A stretch of 6,016 nucleotides of DNA from WYZ-LMO11 sp964617245 (lineage in GTDB: Archaea > Thermoproteota > Methanomethylicia > Methanomethylicales > Methanomethylicaceae), in assembly GCA_964617245.1 (NCBI GenBank), contig CAZTWF010000024.1, forward strand, positions 1-6,016, read 5' to 3'. The notes under the pieces were generated by a model that was not told where the DNA came from, did no database searches, and was given only the letters and a program-made list of their open reading frames with translations. The position numbers and the translations under genes were made by a program. Every line of letters starts with the position of its first letter. The stretch's first letter is position 1. Shown here piece after piece: positions 1-5,998 of this stretch.

Positions 1-46
1 AGTAAGAAAACTATTAAGTAGAATAAGAATTAGAAAATTTCCAAAA
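1..46 (+). other. Open frame upstream of mrp: possible N-terminal extension or promoter
   Basis: The frame of the mrp gene has no stop from base 2 to base 46. It would add a basic stretch reading VRKLLSRIRIRKFPK before the Met at 47. Many Mrp/NBP35 proteins carry a short N-terminal segment before the P-loop, so the real start may lie left of the window. The alternative is a start at 47 with a promoter here: AGAAAAC (5-11) followed by TATTAAGT (12-19) is a weak BRE/TATA-like match slightly too far from 47 for a strictly leaderless gene. Frame 1 closes at TAG 19-21, so the end of an upstream gene is also possible. The sequence does not decide between these. Confidence 0.4.
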
Positions 47-787
47 ATGAATATTAAAAGAATTATTGCTATTTTATCAGGAAAAGGAGGAGTAGGAAAA
101 TCTTCTATAACTTCTTTAATAGCAGTAACATTAGCAAATATGGGATATAAAGTTGGAATATTAGATGCTGATATTACTGGTTCTAGTATTTCAAAAATAT
201 TTGGAGTAAAAGAAATTCCATTTATAGTTGAAGGAAAAATTATACCACCTAGATCAAAAAAAGAAATAAAAATTATGTCCATGAGTTTAATTATTCCAGA
301 TGAAGAATCTCCAGTTATATGGAGAGGACCACTTATAAGTAATGCTATAAGACAATTTTATACAGATGTAGATTGGGGAGAATTAGATTATTTACTTATA
401 GATCTACCACCTGGAACAAGTGATGCTCAATTAACAGTAATGCAAATTCTTCCTTTAGATGGTGTTATTATAGTTACATCACCACAAGAACTTGTAGGAA
501 CAATAGTAGCAAAAGCCATGAATATGTCTATATCTCTTGGTATTCCAATATTAGGAGTAATTGAAAATATGTCATATATTACTTGTCCTAAATGTGGAGA
601 AAAAATAAATATCTTTGGAGAATCAAAAGGAAAAATAATTGCAGAAAAAATAAATACCAAATTCCTTGGTTCTATACCAATAGATCCAAAGCTCACTATT
701 GCATGTGATAAAGGTAATATTGAAGATTATGAAAATAAAGAAGTCTTCTCTATATTAAAAGAAATTATAGAAGCTATTTCTCAATAA
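47..787 (+). CDS. mrp: Mrp/NBP35-family Fe-S cluster carrier P-loop ATPase
   Basis: This is a cytosolic ATPase of the Mrp/NBP35/ApbC group, which binds a bridging Fe-S cluster as a dimer and delivers it to apo-proteins. The 246 residues show the deviant Walker A loop SGKGGVGKSS (11-20), the switch-I-like DAD at 40-42, WRGP at 92-95, the Walker B-like DYLLIDLPPGTSD (114-126) and the cluster-binding CPKC (Cys180, Cys183) after ENMSY, which separates it from MinD or ParA. No N-terminal DUF59 or ferredoxin-like domain is visible. The usual GPS-x-P sequence after DAD is here GSSIS (45-49), so two prolines common in the family are serine. There is no Shine-Dalgarno sequence, and the frame is open to the left edge, so the start at 47 is uncertain. 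The last 14 bases overlap the end of the opposing MFS gene. Family assignment is firm; client proteins cannot be inferred. Confidence 0.93.
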   Translation: MNIKRIIAILSGKGGVGKSSITSLIAVTLANMGYKVGILDADITGSSISKIFGVKEIPFIVEGKIIPPRSKKEIKIMSMSLIIPDEESPVIWRGPLISNAIRQFYTDVDWGELDYLLIDLPPGTSDAQLTVMQILPLDGVIIVTSPQELVGTIVAKAMNMSISLGIPILGVIENMSYITCPKCGEKINIFGESKGKIIAEKINTKFLGSIPIDPKLTIACDKGNIEDYENKEVFSILKEIIEAISQ

Positions 788-1925
788 ATTTTAATGATAT
801 AATAGCTATAATTACAAAAAATATTCCATAATAAAATGTATAAGAACTATTTATAGTAAATAAAATACCAGCAATAATATTTGTTGGTAATGTTAATATT
901 CCTAATATCATATTATAAATTCCATATGCAGTTGCTTTATGCTCATCACTAATTAAACTTGGTATTAATGCTCTTTGTGAAGTCTCTACAATTCCTTTAT
1001 GAAGACCAAACATTATTACTCCTAATAAAATTCCAAATATATTATTAATGAAAACTATTATAGTAAAAGATATTAAAAGAAATAAATATCCTAATTGAAG
1101 TGTTATTTTTCTACCAATTTTATCAGAAAGTTCTCCAGCAGGTATTCCAGCTATTACATGAAATATTTGAATTATTGCATATAATAAAGGAATAAATTCC
1201 TCTATTATACCAATTTCTATTGCTTTTAACATTATAAAAGCATAGCTAATTGCTCCAATAGAATAAAAAGCAACTGAAAATAAATATTTCATAAATTTTT
1301 TATTAATATGAAATTTTTCTTTTTTAATCATAGTCTTAGTTATAGTCTTAGGTTCTTTTACAAATATTATTAATATAATTATAGCAATAATTCCAGGAAT
1401 AGCTGTAAAAAAGAATGTATTTCTATATCCTAAAATTGCTAATAAAGGAAAAGCTAATAATGGTCCAGTAACTGCTCCTAATTGATCTAATGTTCTATGT
1501 ATTCCAAATGCTCTTCCAATTTTATTTTCAGTTGTAATTTCAGTAATAATTGCATCTCTTGGTGAAGTTCTAATTCCTTTTCCTATTCTATCAATAATTC
1601 TAATAAATAATACATGAGACCAATCATAAGAAAATCCTAAAAATGGTTTTACTATATTTGAAATTCCATAACCTATGACTATTAATTTTTTTCTTTTTCC
1701 TATTCTATCTGATATATAACCTGAAATACTTTTAAGAATAGATGAAATACTTTCTGCAATTCCTTCTATTATTCCAATTATATCTGCAGTTACTCCTATT
1801 TGATATACTAAAAATAATGGTAAAATTGCAAGAACTATTTCAGTACTTATATCAGTAAAAAAACTTACAATTCCAAGAAATAAAATACCAGTAGAAATAC
1901 CAATTTTTTCAAATGCTCTTTGCAT
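774..1925 (-). CDS. Major facilitator superfamily transporter, MJ1317-like
   Basis: A 383-residue integral membrane protein with the two-halved MFS layout: about twelve hydrophobic segments split by a basic loop near 190-212. The first half carries the motif A loop GYISDRIGKRKK (69-80), repeated in the second half as GELSDKIGRK (264-273), and the subgroup signature DRIGKGIRTSPRDA (112-125) followed by GRAFGIHRTLDQLGA (137-151). From memory of the family this combination matches MJ1317-like uncharacterised transporters; the substrate is unknown. The ATG at 1925 lies inside the end of purB (17-base overlap, different frame), and no separate promoter is seen, so it is probably co-transcribed and translationally coupled with purB. 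The hydrophobic start at about residue 8 supports this Met. A link to purine transport is only a guess from position. Confidence 0.88.
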   Translation of the reverse strand: MQRAFEKIGISTGILFLGIVSFFTDISTEIVLAILPLFLVYQIGVTADIIGIIEGIAESISSILKSISGYISDRIGKRKKLIVIGYGISNIVKPFLGFSYDWSHVLFIRIIDRIGKGIRTSPRDAIITEITTENKIGRAFGIHRTLDQLGAVTGPLLAFPLLAILGYRNTFFFTAIPGIIAIIILIIFVKEPKTITKTMIKKEKFHINKKFMKYLFSVAFYSIGAISYAFIMLKAIEIGIIEEFIPLLYAIIQIFHVIAGIPAGELSDKIGRKITLQLGYLFLLISFTIIVFINNIFGILLGVIMFGLHKGIVETSQRALIPSLISDEHKATAYGIYNMILGILTLPTNIIAGILFTINSSYTFYYGIFFVIIAIISLKFIEK

Positions 1926-3252
1926 ATTTTACAGCTCTATCAATAAGTTCATCTATTTTTCCTAAGTAATTTTCAGGATTCATAAGTTCATCTATTTCTT
2001 TTTCAGAAAAATATTTCATTATTAATTCATTTTCTTTGATTACTTCTTTTAATGATCTTCTTTCATTAAATGCTTTTACTGATAATTTTCTTAGAATTTC
2101 ATGTGCTTTTTGTCTTCCTAATCCCTTTCTTGCTAATGCCATCATAATTGCTTCTGTTAATATTAATCCTTTTGTTATTTCTAAATTTCTTTTCATATTT
2201 TCAGGAAATATTCTTATATTTTCAATAACCTTATTCATTGTTTCAATCATTTCATCTAATATTATAAAAGTAAATGGTATTATGAATCTTTCACTACTTG
2301 AATTTGTTAAATCTCTTTCATGCCATAATGGTATATTTTCAAGTGCAGTAATTAAGAATCCTCTTATTACTTTAGCTAATCCACATATTTTTTCACAATC
2401 TACAGGATTTTGTTTATGAGGCATAGTACTACTTCCAACTTGTTCTTTTCCAAATCCTTCAGCAACTTCAAGAATTTCTGTTCTTTGTAAATTTCTTATT
2501 TCTGTAGCAATTCTATCAAGACTTGATGCTAATATTCCTGCCCAACATATTAATTCAGCAATTCTATCTCTACATATTATTTGTGTAGAAATTTCAGCTT
2601 CTTTTAATCCAAGTTTTTCCATTACTTTTTTCTCTATTTCAATTCCTTTTTCTCCAAAACTTGCCATTGTTCCAACTGCACCACTCATTTTTCCAATAAG
2701 TATTCTCTTTTTAATTTCATTTAATCTTTCTAAATTTCTTCCTATTTCAGCTGCATAAACTGCTATTTTAAATCCAAAAGTAATTGGTAAAGCATGTTGT
2801 CCATGTGTTCTTCCAATCATTATTAATTTTTTATTTTTTATAGCTAAATCACATAATTTATCTCTAAGAATTCTCAATTTATTTTCAATAATTGAAATTG
2901 CTTCTTTAAATATTAAAGCCCATGATGTATCAACAATATCATAACTTGTAGCACCCCAATGAACATATTTTCCATATTCTCCACATTCTTCAGCTAAAAC
3001 TTCAACCATTGCCATTATATCATGATGAGTTTTCTTTTCTCTTTGTTTTACTTTTTCTATAGTAACAAATTCAATTTTTGCTTTTCTTTTTATTTCTTCA
3101 GCTGCTTCTTTTGGAATTTCCCCAATTTCAGCTAAAACTTCAGCTAATACTGCTTCAACATCAAGCATTTTTTGAAGTCTATAATTTTCATCAAATATTC
3201 TTCTTATTTCTTCACTTCCATATCTTCCAGCATCAATTGGACAAATTGGCAT
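1909..3252 (-). CDS. purB: Adenylosuccinate lyase
   Basis: Cytosolic enzyme of the fumarase/aspartase superfamily that cuts fumarate from SAICAR (giving AICAR) and from adenylosuccinate (giving AMP), so it serves two steps of purine synthesis. The 447-residue length is normal. Visible motifs are RYGSEE near the start (10-15), THHD (75-78), HWGATSYD (98-105), GRTHGQHALP with the likely general-acid His150 (147-156), the signature loop GSSTMPHKQNP with the catalytic serine (273-283), and WHERDLTNSSSER (310-322), which is typical of PurB rather than argininosuccinate lyase or fumarase. The start MPICPID matches the usual archaeal N-terminus, and a BRE/TATA-like element sits about 26 bases upstream, so the mRNA is probably leaderless. 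It is divergent from nnr and overlaps the following MFS gene. No missing catalytic residue was seen. Confidence 0.97.
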   Translation of the reverse strand: MPICPIDAGRYGSEEIRRIFDENYRLQKMLDVEAVLAEVLAEIGEIPKEAAEEIKRKAKIEFVTIEKVKQREKKTHHDIMAMVEVLAEECGEYGKYVHWGATSYDIVDTSWALIFKEAISIIENKLRILRDKLCDLAIKNKKLIMIGRTHGQHALPITFGFKIAVYAAEIGRNLERLNEIKKRILIGKMSGAVGTMASFGEKGIEIEKKVMEKLGLKEAEISTQIICRDRIAELICWAGILASSLDRIATEIRNLQRTEILEVAEGFGKEQVGSSTMPHKQNPVDCEKICGLAKVIRGFLITALENIPLWHERDLTNSSSERFIIPFTFIILDEMIETMNKVIENIRIFPENMKRNLEITKGLILTEAIMMALARKGLGRQKAHEILRKLSVKAFNERRSLKEVIKENELIMKYFSEKEIDELMNPENYLGKIDELIDRAVKYAKSI

Positions 3253-3267
3253 AATTATTCTTATTAA

Positions 3268-3281
3268 AAAATTAAGTTTTA
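3268..3281. repeat. Near-palindromic AAAATTAAGTTTTA, copy 1 (purB upstream)
   Basis: Fourteen bases that match 13 of 14 positions of AAAACTAAGTTTTA at 5614-5627 upstream of tfb. Here the half-sites AAAATT and AGTTTT flank one central base with one mismatch. This copy overlaps the proposed purB TATA box, where a bound protein could block TBP/TFB. In sequence this AT-rich the match could be chance. Confidence 0.25.
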
Positions 3282-3290
3282 ATCTTTACG
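3272..3290 (-). promoter_or_regulatory. Candidate BRE/TATA promoter of the purB-MFS operon
   Basis: Read on the minus strand, CGTAAAG (3290-3284, BRE-like) is followed by ATTAAAACTTAA (3283-3272). The box centres about 26 bases before the A of the purB ATG at 3252, the spacing expected for a leaderless archaeal transcript. No ribosome binding site precedes the ATG. The surrounding sequence is AT-rich, so the call rests mainly on spacing and on similarity to the tfb and nnr upstream regions. Confidence 0.45.
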
Positions 3291-3302
3291 AAAAATATTA
3301 CA

Positions 3303-3319
3303 AAAAAGATTTTAGAATA
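3303..3319 (+). promoter_or_regulatory. Candidate BRE/TATA promoter of nnr
   Basis: AAAAAG (3303-3308, BRE-like purine run) precedes ATTTTAGAATA (3309-3319), centred about 24 bases before the ATG at 3338, so transcription would begin at or next to the start codon. No Shine-Dalgarno sequence is present. A second, weaker candidate is CGAAAAATATTA at 3289-3300, which would give a leader of roughly 15-20 bases. The 85 bases between purB and nnr thus hold back-to-back promoters. Confidence 0.4.
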
Positions 3320-3337
3320 AAAACTATTTCATTAAAT

Positions 3338-4849
3338 ATGGAAAAAATAGATATTGATGATATTAGAGCATTAGATGAAAATGCAGAATTCTTTGGAATA
3401 TCAAGAATTCAATTAATGGAAAATGCAGGAAAAGGTGTAGTAGATTCTATATTGAAAAGAATAGATGTAAAAGGAAAAAAAGTCTTAATTATTGCACATA
3501 CTGGAAATAAAGGTGGAGATGGATTTGTTGCTGCAAGACATTTATTATATCATGGAGCAATAGTAAATGTAATATTATTATCTAAGCCTGAAAATATTTC
3601 TACTGAAGAAGCAAAAAGAAATTATTCTATATTAGAAAAATTCATAAAAATTTATTGTACTACTGATTTGAATAATTTAAAGGAATTATTTGAAAATGCA
3701 GATATTATTATAGATGCAATGCTTGGAACAGGCGCAAGAGGCGAGCCAAAAGAGCCAATAAAAACTGCTATTGAATTTTGTAATAAATCAAAAGCATTTA
3801 AAGTTGCTATAGATATTCCAACAGGAATTGATCCTATAACTGGAGATCCATCAAAATCAACATTTAAAGCTGATCTTACTGTAACACATCATAAATTAAA
3901 ATCATGTCTTTTAAATGAAAATGCAAAATCATTTGTAGGTAATATAGATGTTATTAGTATAGGAATTCCATATGAACTTGAAATATTTGTAGGACCTGGA
4001 GATTTAAAATTAGCATATAAGCCAAGAGATATTTTCTCTCATAAAGGAGAAAATGGAAGATTATTAGTAATTGGAGGTTCTTATAGATATTCTGGTGCTC
4101 CTGCTTTAGCTGCATTAGCTGCATTAAGAATTGGTATTGATCTTTCAATAATTGCTGTACCTTATTATATTGCTAATGCTATTAGATCATATTCTCCTGA
4201 TTTAATTGTACAACCATTACCTTCAAGATATATTTTAGATATGGATTCTATAGAATTATTAAAAGAAGAAGCAAAAAAAGTAGATGCTATTGTAATTGGA
4301 ATGGGATTAGGAACTGATGATGCTACAATTATAACTGTAAGAGAATTTATTAAGTACTTAAATGATATAGGAAAGCCAATAGTTATAGATGCTGATGCTA
4401 TAAAAGCATTAAGTGATTATGAAATAACTTTTAATAAAGTAGTTTTAACTCCTCATGCAGGTGAATTCTATATTTTAACTAAAGAAAAATTACCAGAAGA
4501 GAAAGATAATGGATGGAAAAATAGAATAGAAATTGTAAAGAAATGGGCAAGAAAACTTAATACAGTAATATTATTAAAAGCACATTATGATATTATTACT
4601 GATGGAAATAGAGTAAAAATAAAAACTATAGGAAATCCTGGAATGACAGTTGGAGGAACTGGAGATGTATTAGCTGGAATGATTGGAGGTTTTTTAAGTA
4701 AGGGAATAGAACCATTTAGAGCAGCAACTGCAGCATCTTTTCTAAATTCATATATAGGTGATCTATTAGCAAATGAAATTGGTTATCATTATACTGCAAG
4801 CGATATAATAAATAAAATACCTGAAGTTTTAAAAAAATTTGGAGTCTAA
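3338..4849 (+). CDS. nnr: Bifunctional NAD(P)HX epimerase / ADP-dependent NAD(P)HX dehydratase
   Basis: Repairs hydrated NADH and NADPH, which form by heat or by GAPDH side reaction: the N-terminal YjeF_N domain interconverts R and S epimers and the C-terminal ribokinase-like domain dehydrates the S form using ADP. The 503 residues are the normal full fusion. Domain one (about 1-215) shows QLMENAG (25-31), GNKGGDGFVAARHL (56-69), DAMLGTG (126-132) and DIPTGIDPITG (159-169). Domain two (about 225-500) shows HKGENGRLLVIGGS (235-248), GMGLG (321-325), DADAIKAL (351-358), TPHAGEF (371-377) and GNPGMTVGGTGDVLAG (432-447) with the catalytic Asp443. The start fits the usual opening of the family. 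The gene is divergent from purB and ends 2 bases short of the opposing tfb stop. A small patch at 3731-3747, encoding GARGEP, holds two of the window's six CpGs. Confidence 0.96.
   Translation: MEKIDIDDIRALDENAEFFGISRIQLMENAGKGVVDSILKRIDVKGKKVLIIAHTGNKGGDGFVAARHLLYHGAIVNVILLSKPENISTEEAKRNYSILEKFIKIYCTTDLNNLKELFENADIIIDAMLGTGARGEPKEPIKTAIEFCNKSKAFKVAIDIPTGIDPITGDPSKSTFKADLTVTHHKLKSCLLNENAKSFVGNIDVISIGIPYELEIFVGPGDLKLAYKPRDIFSHKGENGRLLVIGGSYRYSGAPALAALAALRIGIDLSIIAVPYYIANAIRSYSPDLIVQPLPSRYILDMDSIELLKEEAKKVDAIVIGMGLGTDDATIITVREFIKYLNDIGKPIVIDADAIKALSDYEITFNKVVLTPHAGEFYILTKEKLPEEKDNGWKNRIEIVKKWARKLNTVILLKAHYDIITDGNRVKIKTIGNPGMTVGGTGDVLAGMIGGFLSKGIEPFRAATAASFLNSYIGDLLANEIGYHYTASDIINKIPEVLKKFGV
4831..4837 (-). 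terminator. Candidate T-tract terminator of tfb
   Basis: Seven A on the plus strand read as T7 on the minus strand, 15 to 21 bases beyond the tfb stop and within the end of nnr. Archaeal RNA polymerase can terminate at T-runs without a hairpin, and none is seen here. The run also encodes part of the Lys-rich end of nnr, so it could simply be coding sequence. Confidence 0.35.
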
Positions 4850-4851
4850 AT

Positions 4852-5613
4852 TTAAACAACTGTTGATATTTTTCTAACAATATTTCTTATTGTAACTTCT
4901 GATACATTAGTATTTTTTGCAATTTTACTTTGACTTAATTTTCTTCCTAATATTAAAGCTGAATAATATACTACTGCAGCTGCAAATTTATATGGAACTC
5001 TACCATTTATTAAACCATATTCTTTTGTTCTTTTTATTATTTCTAAACTCTTCTTAAAAATTTCTTCATCAGCACCAACACTATTACATATTCTTGATAA
5101 ATATACTTCAGGATTCATAAAATTACTCTTTATTACTCCATTCATTAAAATATACTTATATACTCTCCATACATCTCTTTTATCACAAGAATCAATAATT
5201 TCATCTAAAGTTCTTGGTATACCATAAATTTTACATGCTGCATAGAGTGATGCAACTATTGTAGCTTTTATTGGAAGTCTTTTCTTTATTTTTCTTATCT
5301 TCTTGAATATACTAAGAGCTTCATCTTTTATAAAATTAGGAATATTCAATTTAGAAGTCAATCTATTAAATTCTTTTATAGCATTTTTTAAAACTCTTTC
5401 TTCATAACCTCTACTTATAAGAGTTAATTTTTTCAATTTTATGACTTTTATTCTTTCTTCTTTTTTAGTCTTTATAATTTCATTATTATTTTTAATAAAA
5501 TGATAACGATAGAAATCACATGAATGATCTTCAATTACTAAGCCACAATTTTTGCATATAACTTCTCCTTTATATGTTATTATCTGATTGCTATTACAAA
5601 GAGGACAGTTCAT
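4852..5613 (-). CDS. tfb: Divergent transcription initiation factor B (TFIIB-type), short B-reader
   Basis: TFB binds the TBP-promoter complex and recruits RNA polymerase. The 253 residues begin directly with a zinc ribbon, Cys3-x2-Cys6 and Cys20-x2-Cys23, and hold two cyclin folds at about 71-157 (core KATIVASLYAACKIYGIPRT) and 168-250, the latter ending in a BRE-type helix-turn-helix, SQSKIAKNTNVSEVTIRN (227-244). The family is usually around 300 residues. The shortfall lies between ribbon and first cyclin fold: the conserved GPEWR-F reader motif after the ribbon is absent and replaced by a His/Asn/Lys-rich stretch (29-60). It is therefore likely an accessory paralog with altered start-site function rather than the main TFB, although the latter cannot be seen here. 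Arg36 is one of only two CGT arginine codons in the window. A promoter-like box lies 27 bases upstream. Confidence 0.87.
   Translation of the reverse strand: MNCPLCNSNQIITYKGEVICKNCGLVIEDHSCDFYRYHFIKNNNEIIKTKKEERIKVIKLKKLTLISRGYEERVLKNAIKEFNRLTSKLNIPNFIKDEALSIFKKIRKIKKRLPIKATIVASLYAACKIYGIPRTLDEIIDSCDKRDVWRVYKYILMNGVIKSNFMNPEVYLSRICNSVGADEEIFKKSLEIIKRTKEYGLINGRVPYKFAAAVVYYSALILGRKLSQSKIAKNTNVSEVTIRNIVRKISTVV
4869..4873 (+). terminator. Candidate T-tract terminator of nnr
   Basis: A T5 run begins 20 bases past the nnr stop, inside the 3' end of tfb. No stem-loop is evident, and five T in such AT-rich DNA is weak evidence. It mirrors the T7 run serving tfb in the other direction, so both transcripts would end in the opposing gene. 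Confidence 0.25.
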
Positions 5614-5627
5614 AAAACTAAGTTTTA
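5614..5627. repeat. Near-palindromic AAAACTAAGTTTTA, copy 2 (tfb upstream)
   Basis: AAAACT and AGTTTT form a perfect 6-base inverted repeat around one central A, directly abutting the tfb start codon. It differs by one base from the copy at 3268-3281 in the purB upstream region. Its position at the expected transcription start would suit a repressor, but no regulator is identified. Confidence 0.3.
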
Positions 5628-5636
5628 CAAATATAC

Positions 5637-5650
5637 TTTTTTAACTTTTC
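5637..5650 (-). promoter_or_regulatory. Candidate BRE/TATA promoter of tfb
   Basis: On the minus strand GAAAAG (5650-5645, BRE-like) is followed by TTAAAAAA (5644-5637), centred about 27 bases before the tfb ATG at 5613, which predicts a leaderless transcript. The nearby TATATTT (5635-5629) looks more like a classical TATA box but lies too close to the ATG unless translation starts further in, which the zinc ribbon at residues 3-23 argues against. Confidence 0.42.
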
Positions 5651-5674
5651 ATCTATTTTTTTTATGAAAAATAG
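5646..5674. repeat. Nested inverted repeats upstream of tfb
   Basis: Two alternative pairings share this stretch. CTATTTTT (5653-5660) pairs perfectly with AAAAATAG (5667-5674) across 6 bases, and TTTTCAT (5646-5652) pairs with ATGAAAA (5664-5670) across 11 bases. They border and partly overlap the proposed BRE of tfb, so an operator is possible, or the stem may help end the transcript of the membrane-protein gene upstream. Every stem is AT-rich and weak. Confidence 0.3.
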
Positions 5675-5698
5675 AAAAATTACATAGAAATGAAAAAA
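5667..5698 (-). terminator. Serial T-tract terminator after the membrane-protein gene
   Basis: On the minus strand, starting 7 bases past the stop at 5705, there are T6 (5698-5693), T5 (5679-5675) and T5 (5671-5667) in succession. Several closely spaced T-runs are typical of archaeal intrinsic termination. With the tfb promoter lying just beyond, this suggests that the two same-strand genes are transcribed separately. Confidence 0.45.
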
Positions 5699-5704
5699 CT
5701 AAAG

Positions 5705-5998
5705 TTATTTACGATTTTTTATAGAAGACACAAAATAATTTGAGTATTTTAATTTAATATAATTTAATAATATAGGCAATATTGATATAAATAAAATCCA
5801 TAAAGAAATAGGAATTCCATAGATATTTACTAAAAATGTTTTTAATGGACCATAGATTAAAGCATTATATAATGCAAAAATTATACCAAAAATTAATCCT
5901 ATTAAAGCTCCATATTTTAAATTCCTAGCATTTGTTATTAATCCTATTATTGTTACTGGAGCAAGAGGAATAAGTATTACTGATGATAAAACAGACAT
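5705..5998 (-). CDS. Small hydrophobic membrane protein of unknown function, possibly partial
   Basis: I do not recognise this protein. The 97 residues from the Met at 5998 hold about three hydrophobic segments (4-22, 29-50 and 60-81) and a basic, Tyr/Lys/Asn-rich tail (82-97), which by the positive-inside rule would face the cytoplasm. The glycine-rich second segment (GALIGLIFG, 30-38) suggests close helix packing. The frame remains open upstream to the window edge, adding PGFIVE before the Met, so this may be the C-terminal part of a longer membrane protein rather than a complete small one. The promoter, if any, lies outside the window. Arg96 uses CGT, a codon nearly absent here. It is separated from tfb by 91 bases with T-tracts. 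Coding is supported by the sustained hydrophobic pattern and window-typical codon use. Confidence 0.6.
   Translation of the reverse strand: MSVLSSVILIPLAPVTIIGLITNARNLKYGALIGLIFGIIFALYNALIYGPLKTFLVNIYGIPISLWILFISILPILLNYIKLKYSNYFVSSIKNRK

Noticed and set aside
427..696. Minus-strand open frame of 89 codons inside mrp
   Set aside because: It lies wholly opposite a gene with conserved motifs, has no recognisable domain and no promoter of its own, and is explained by AT-rich codon use.
774..1925. Assigning the MFS protein as a purine or antibiotic transporter
   Set aside because: The visible motifs define only the MFS fold and an uncharacterised subgroup; adjacency to purB is not enough to name a substrate.
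2036..2419. Plus-strand open frame of 127 codons opposite purB
   Set aside because: The antisense of a highly conserved enzyme; its composition (Ser, Asn, Ile, Phe) is what the complement of AGA/GAA/AAA-rich coding gives.
3954..4148. Minus-strand open frame of 64 codons opposite nnr
   Set aside because: Repetitive Gln/Leu composition arising from complementing Ala/Ile codons of the linker and second domain; no independent support.
5629..5635. TATATTT as the TATA box of tfb
   Set aside because: It is centred only about 19 bases from the ATG, which would place the transcription start inside the zinc-ribbon codons; the box at 5644-5637 has the expected spacing.
4852..5849. tfb and the membrane protein as a two-gene regulatory operon
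   Set aside because: They share a strand, but three T-runs and a separate promoter-like box lie in the 91-base spacer, arguing for independent transcription.
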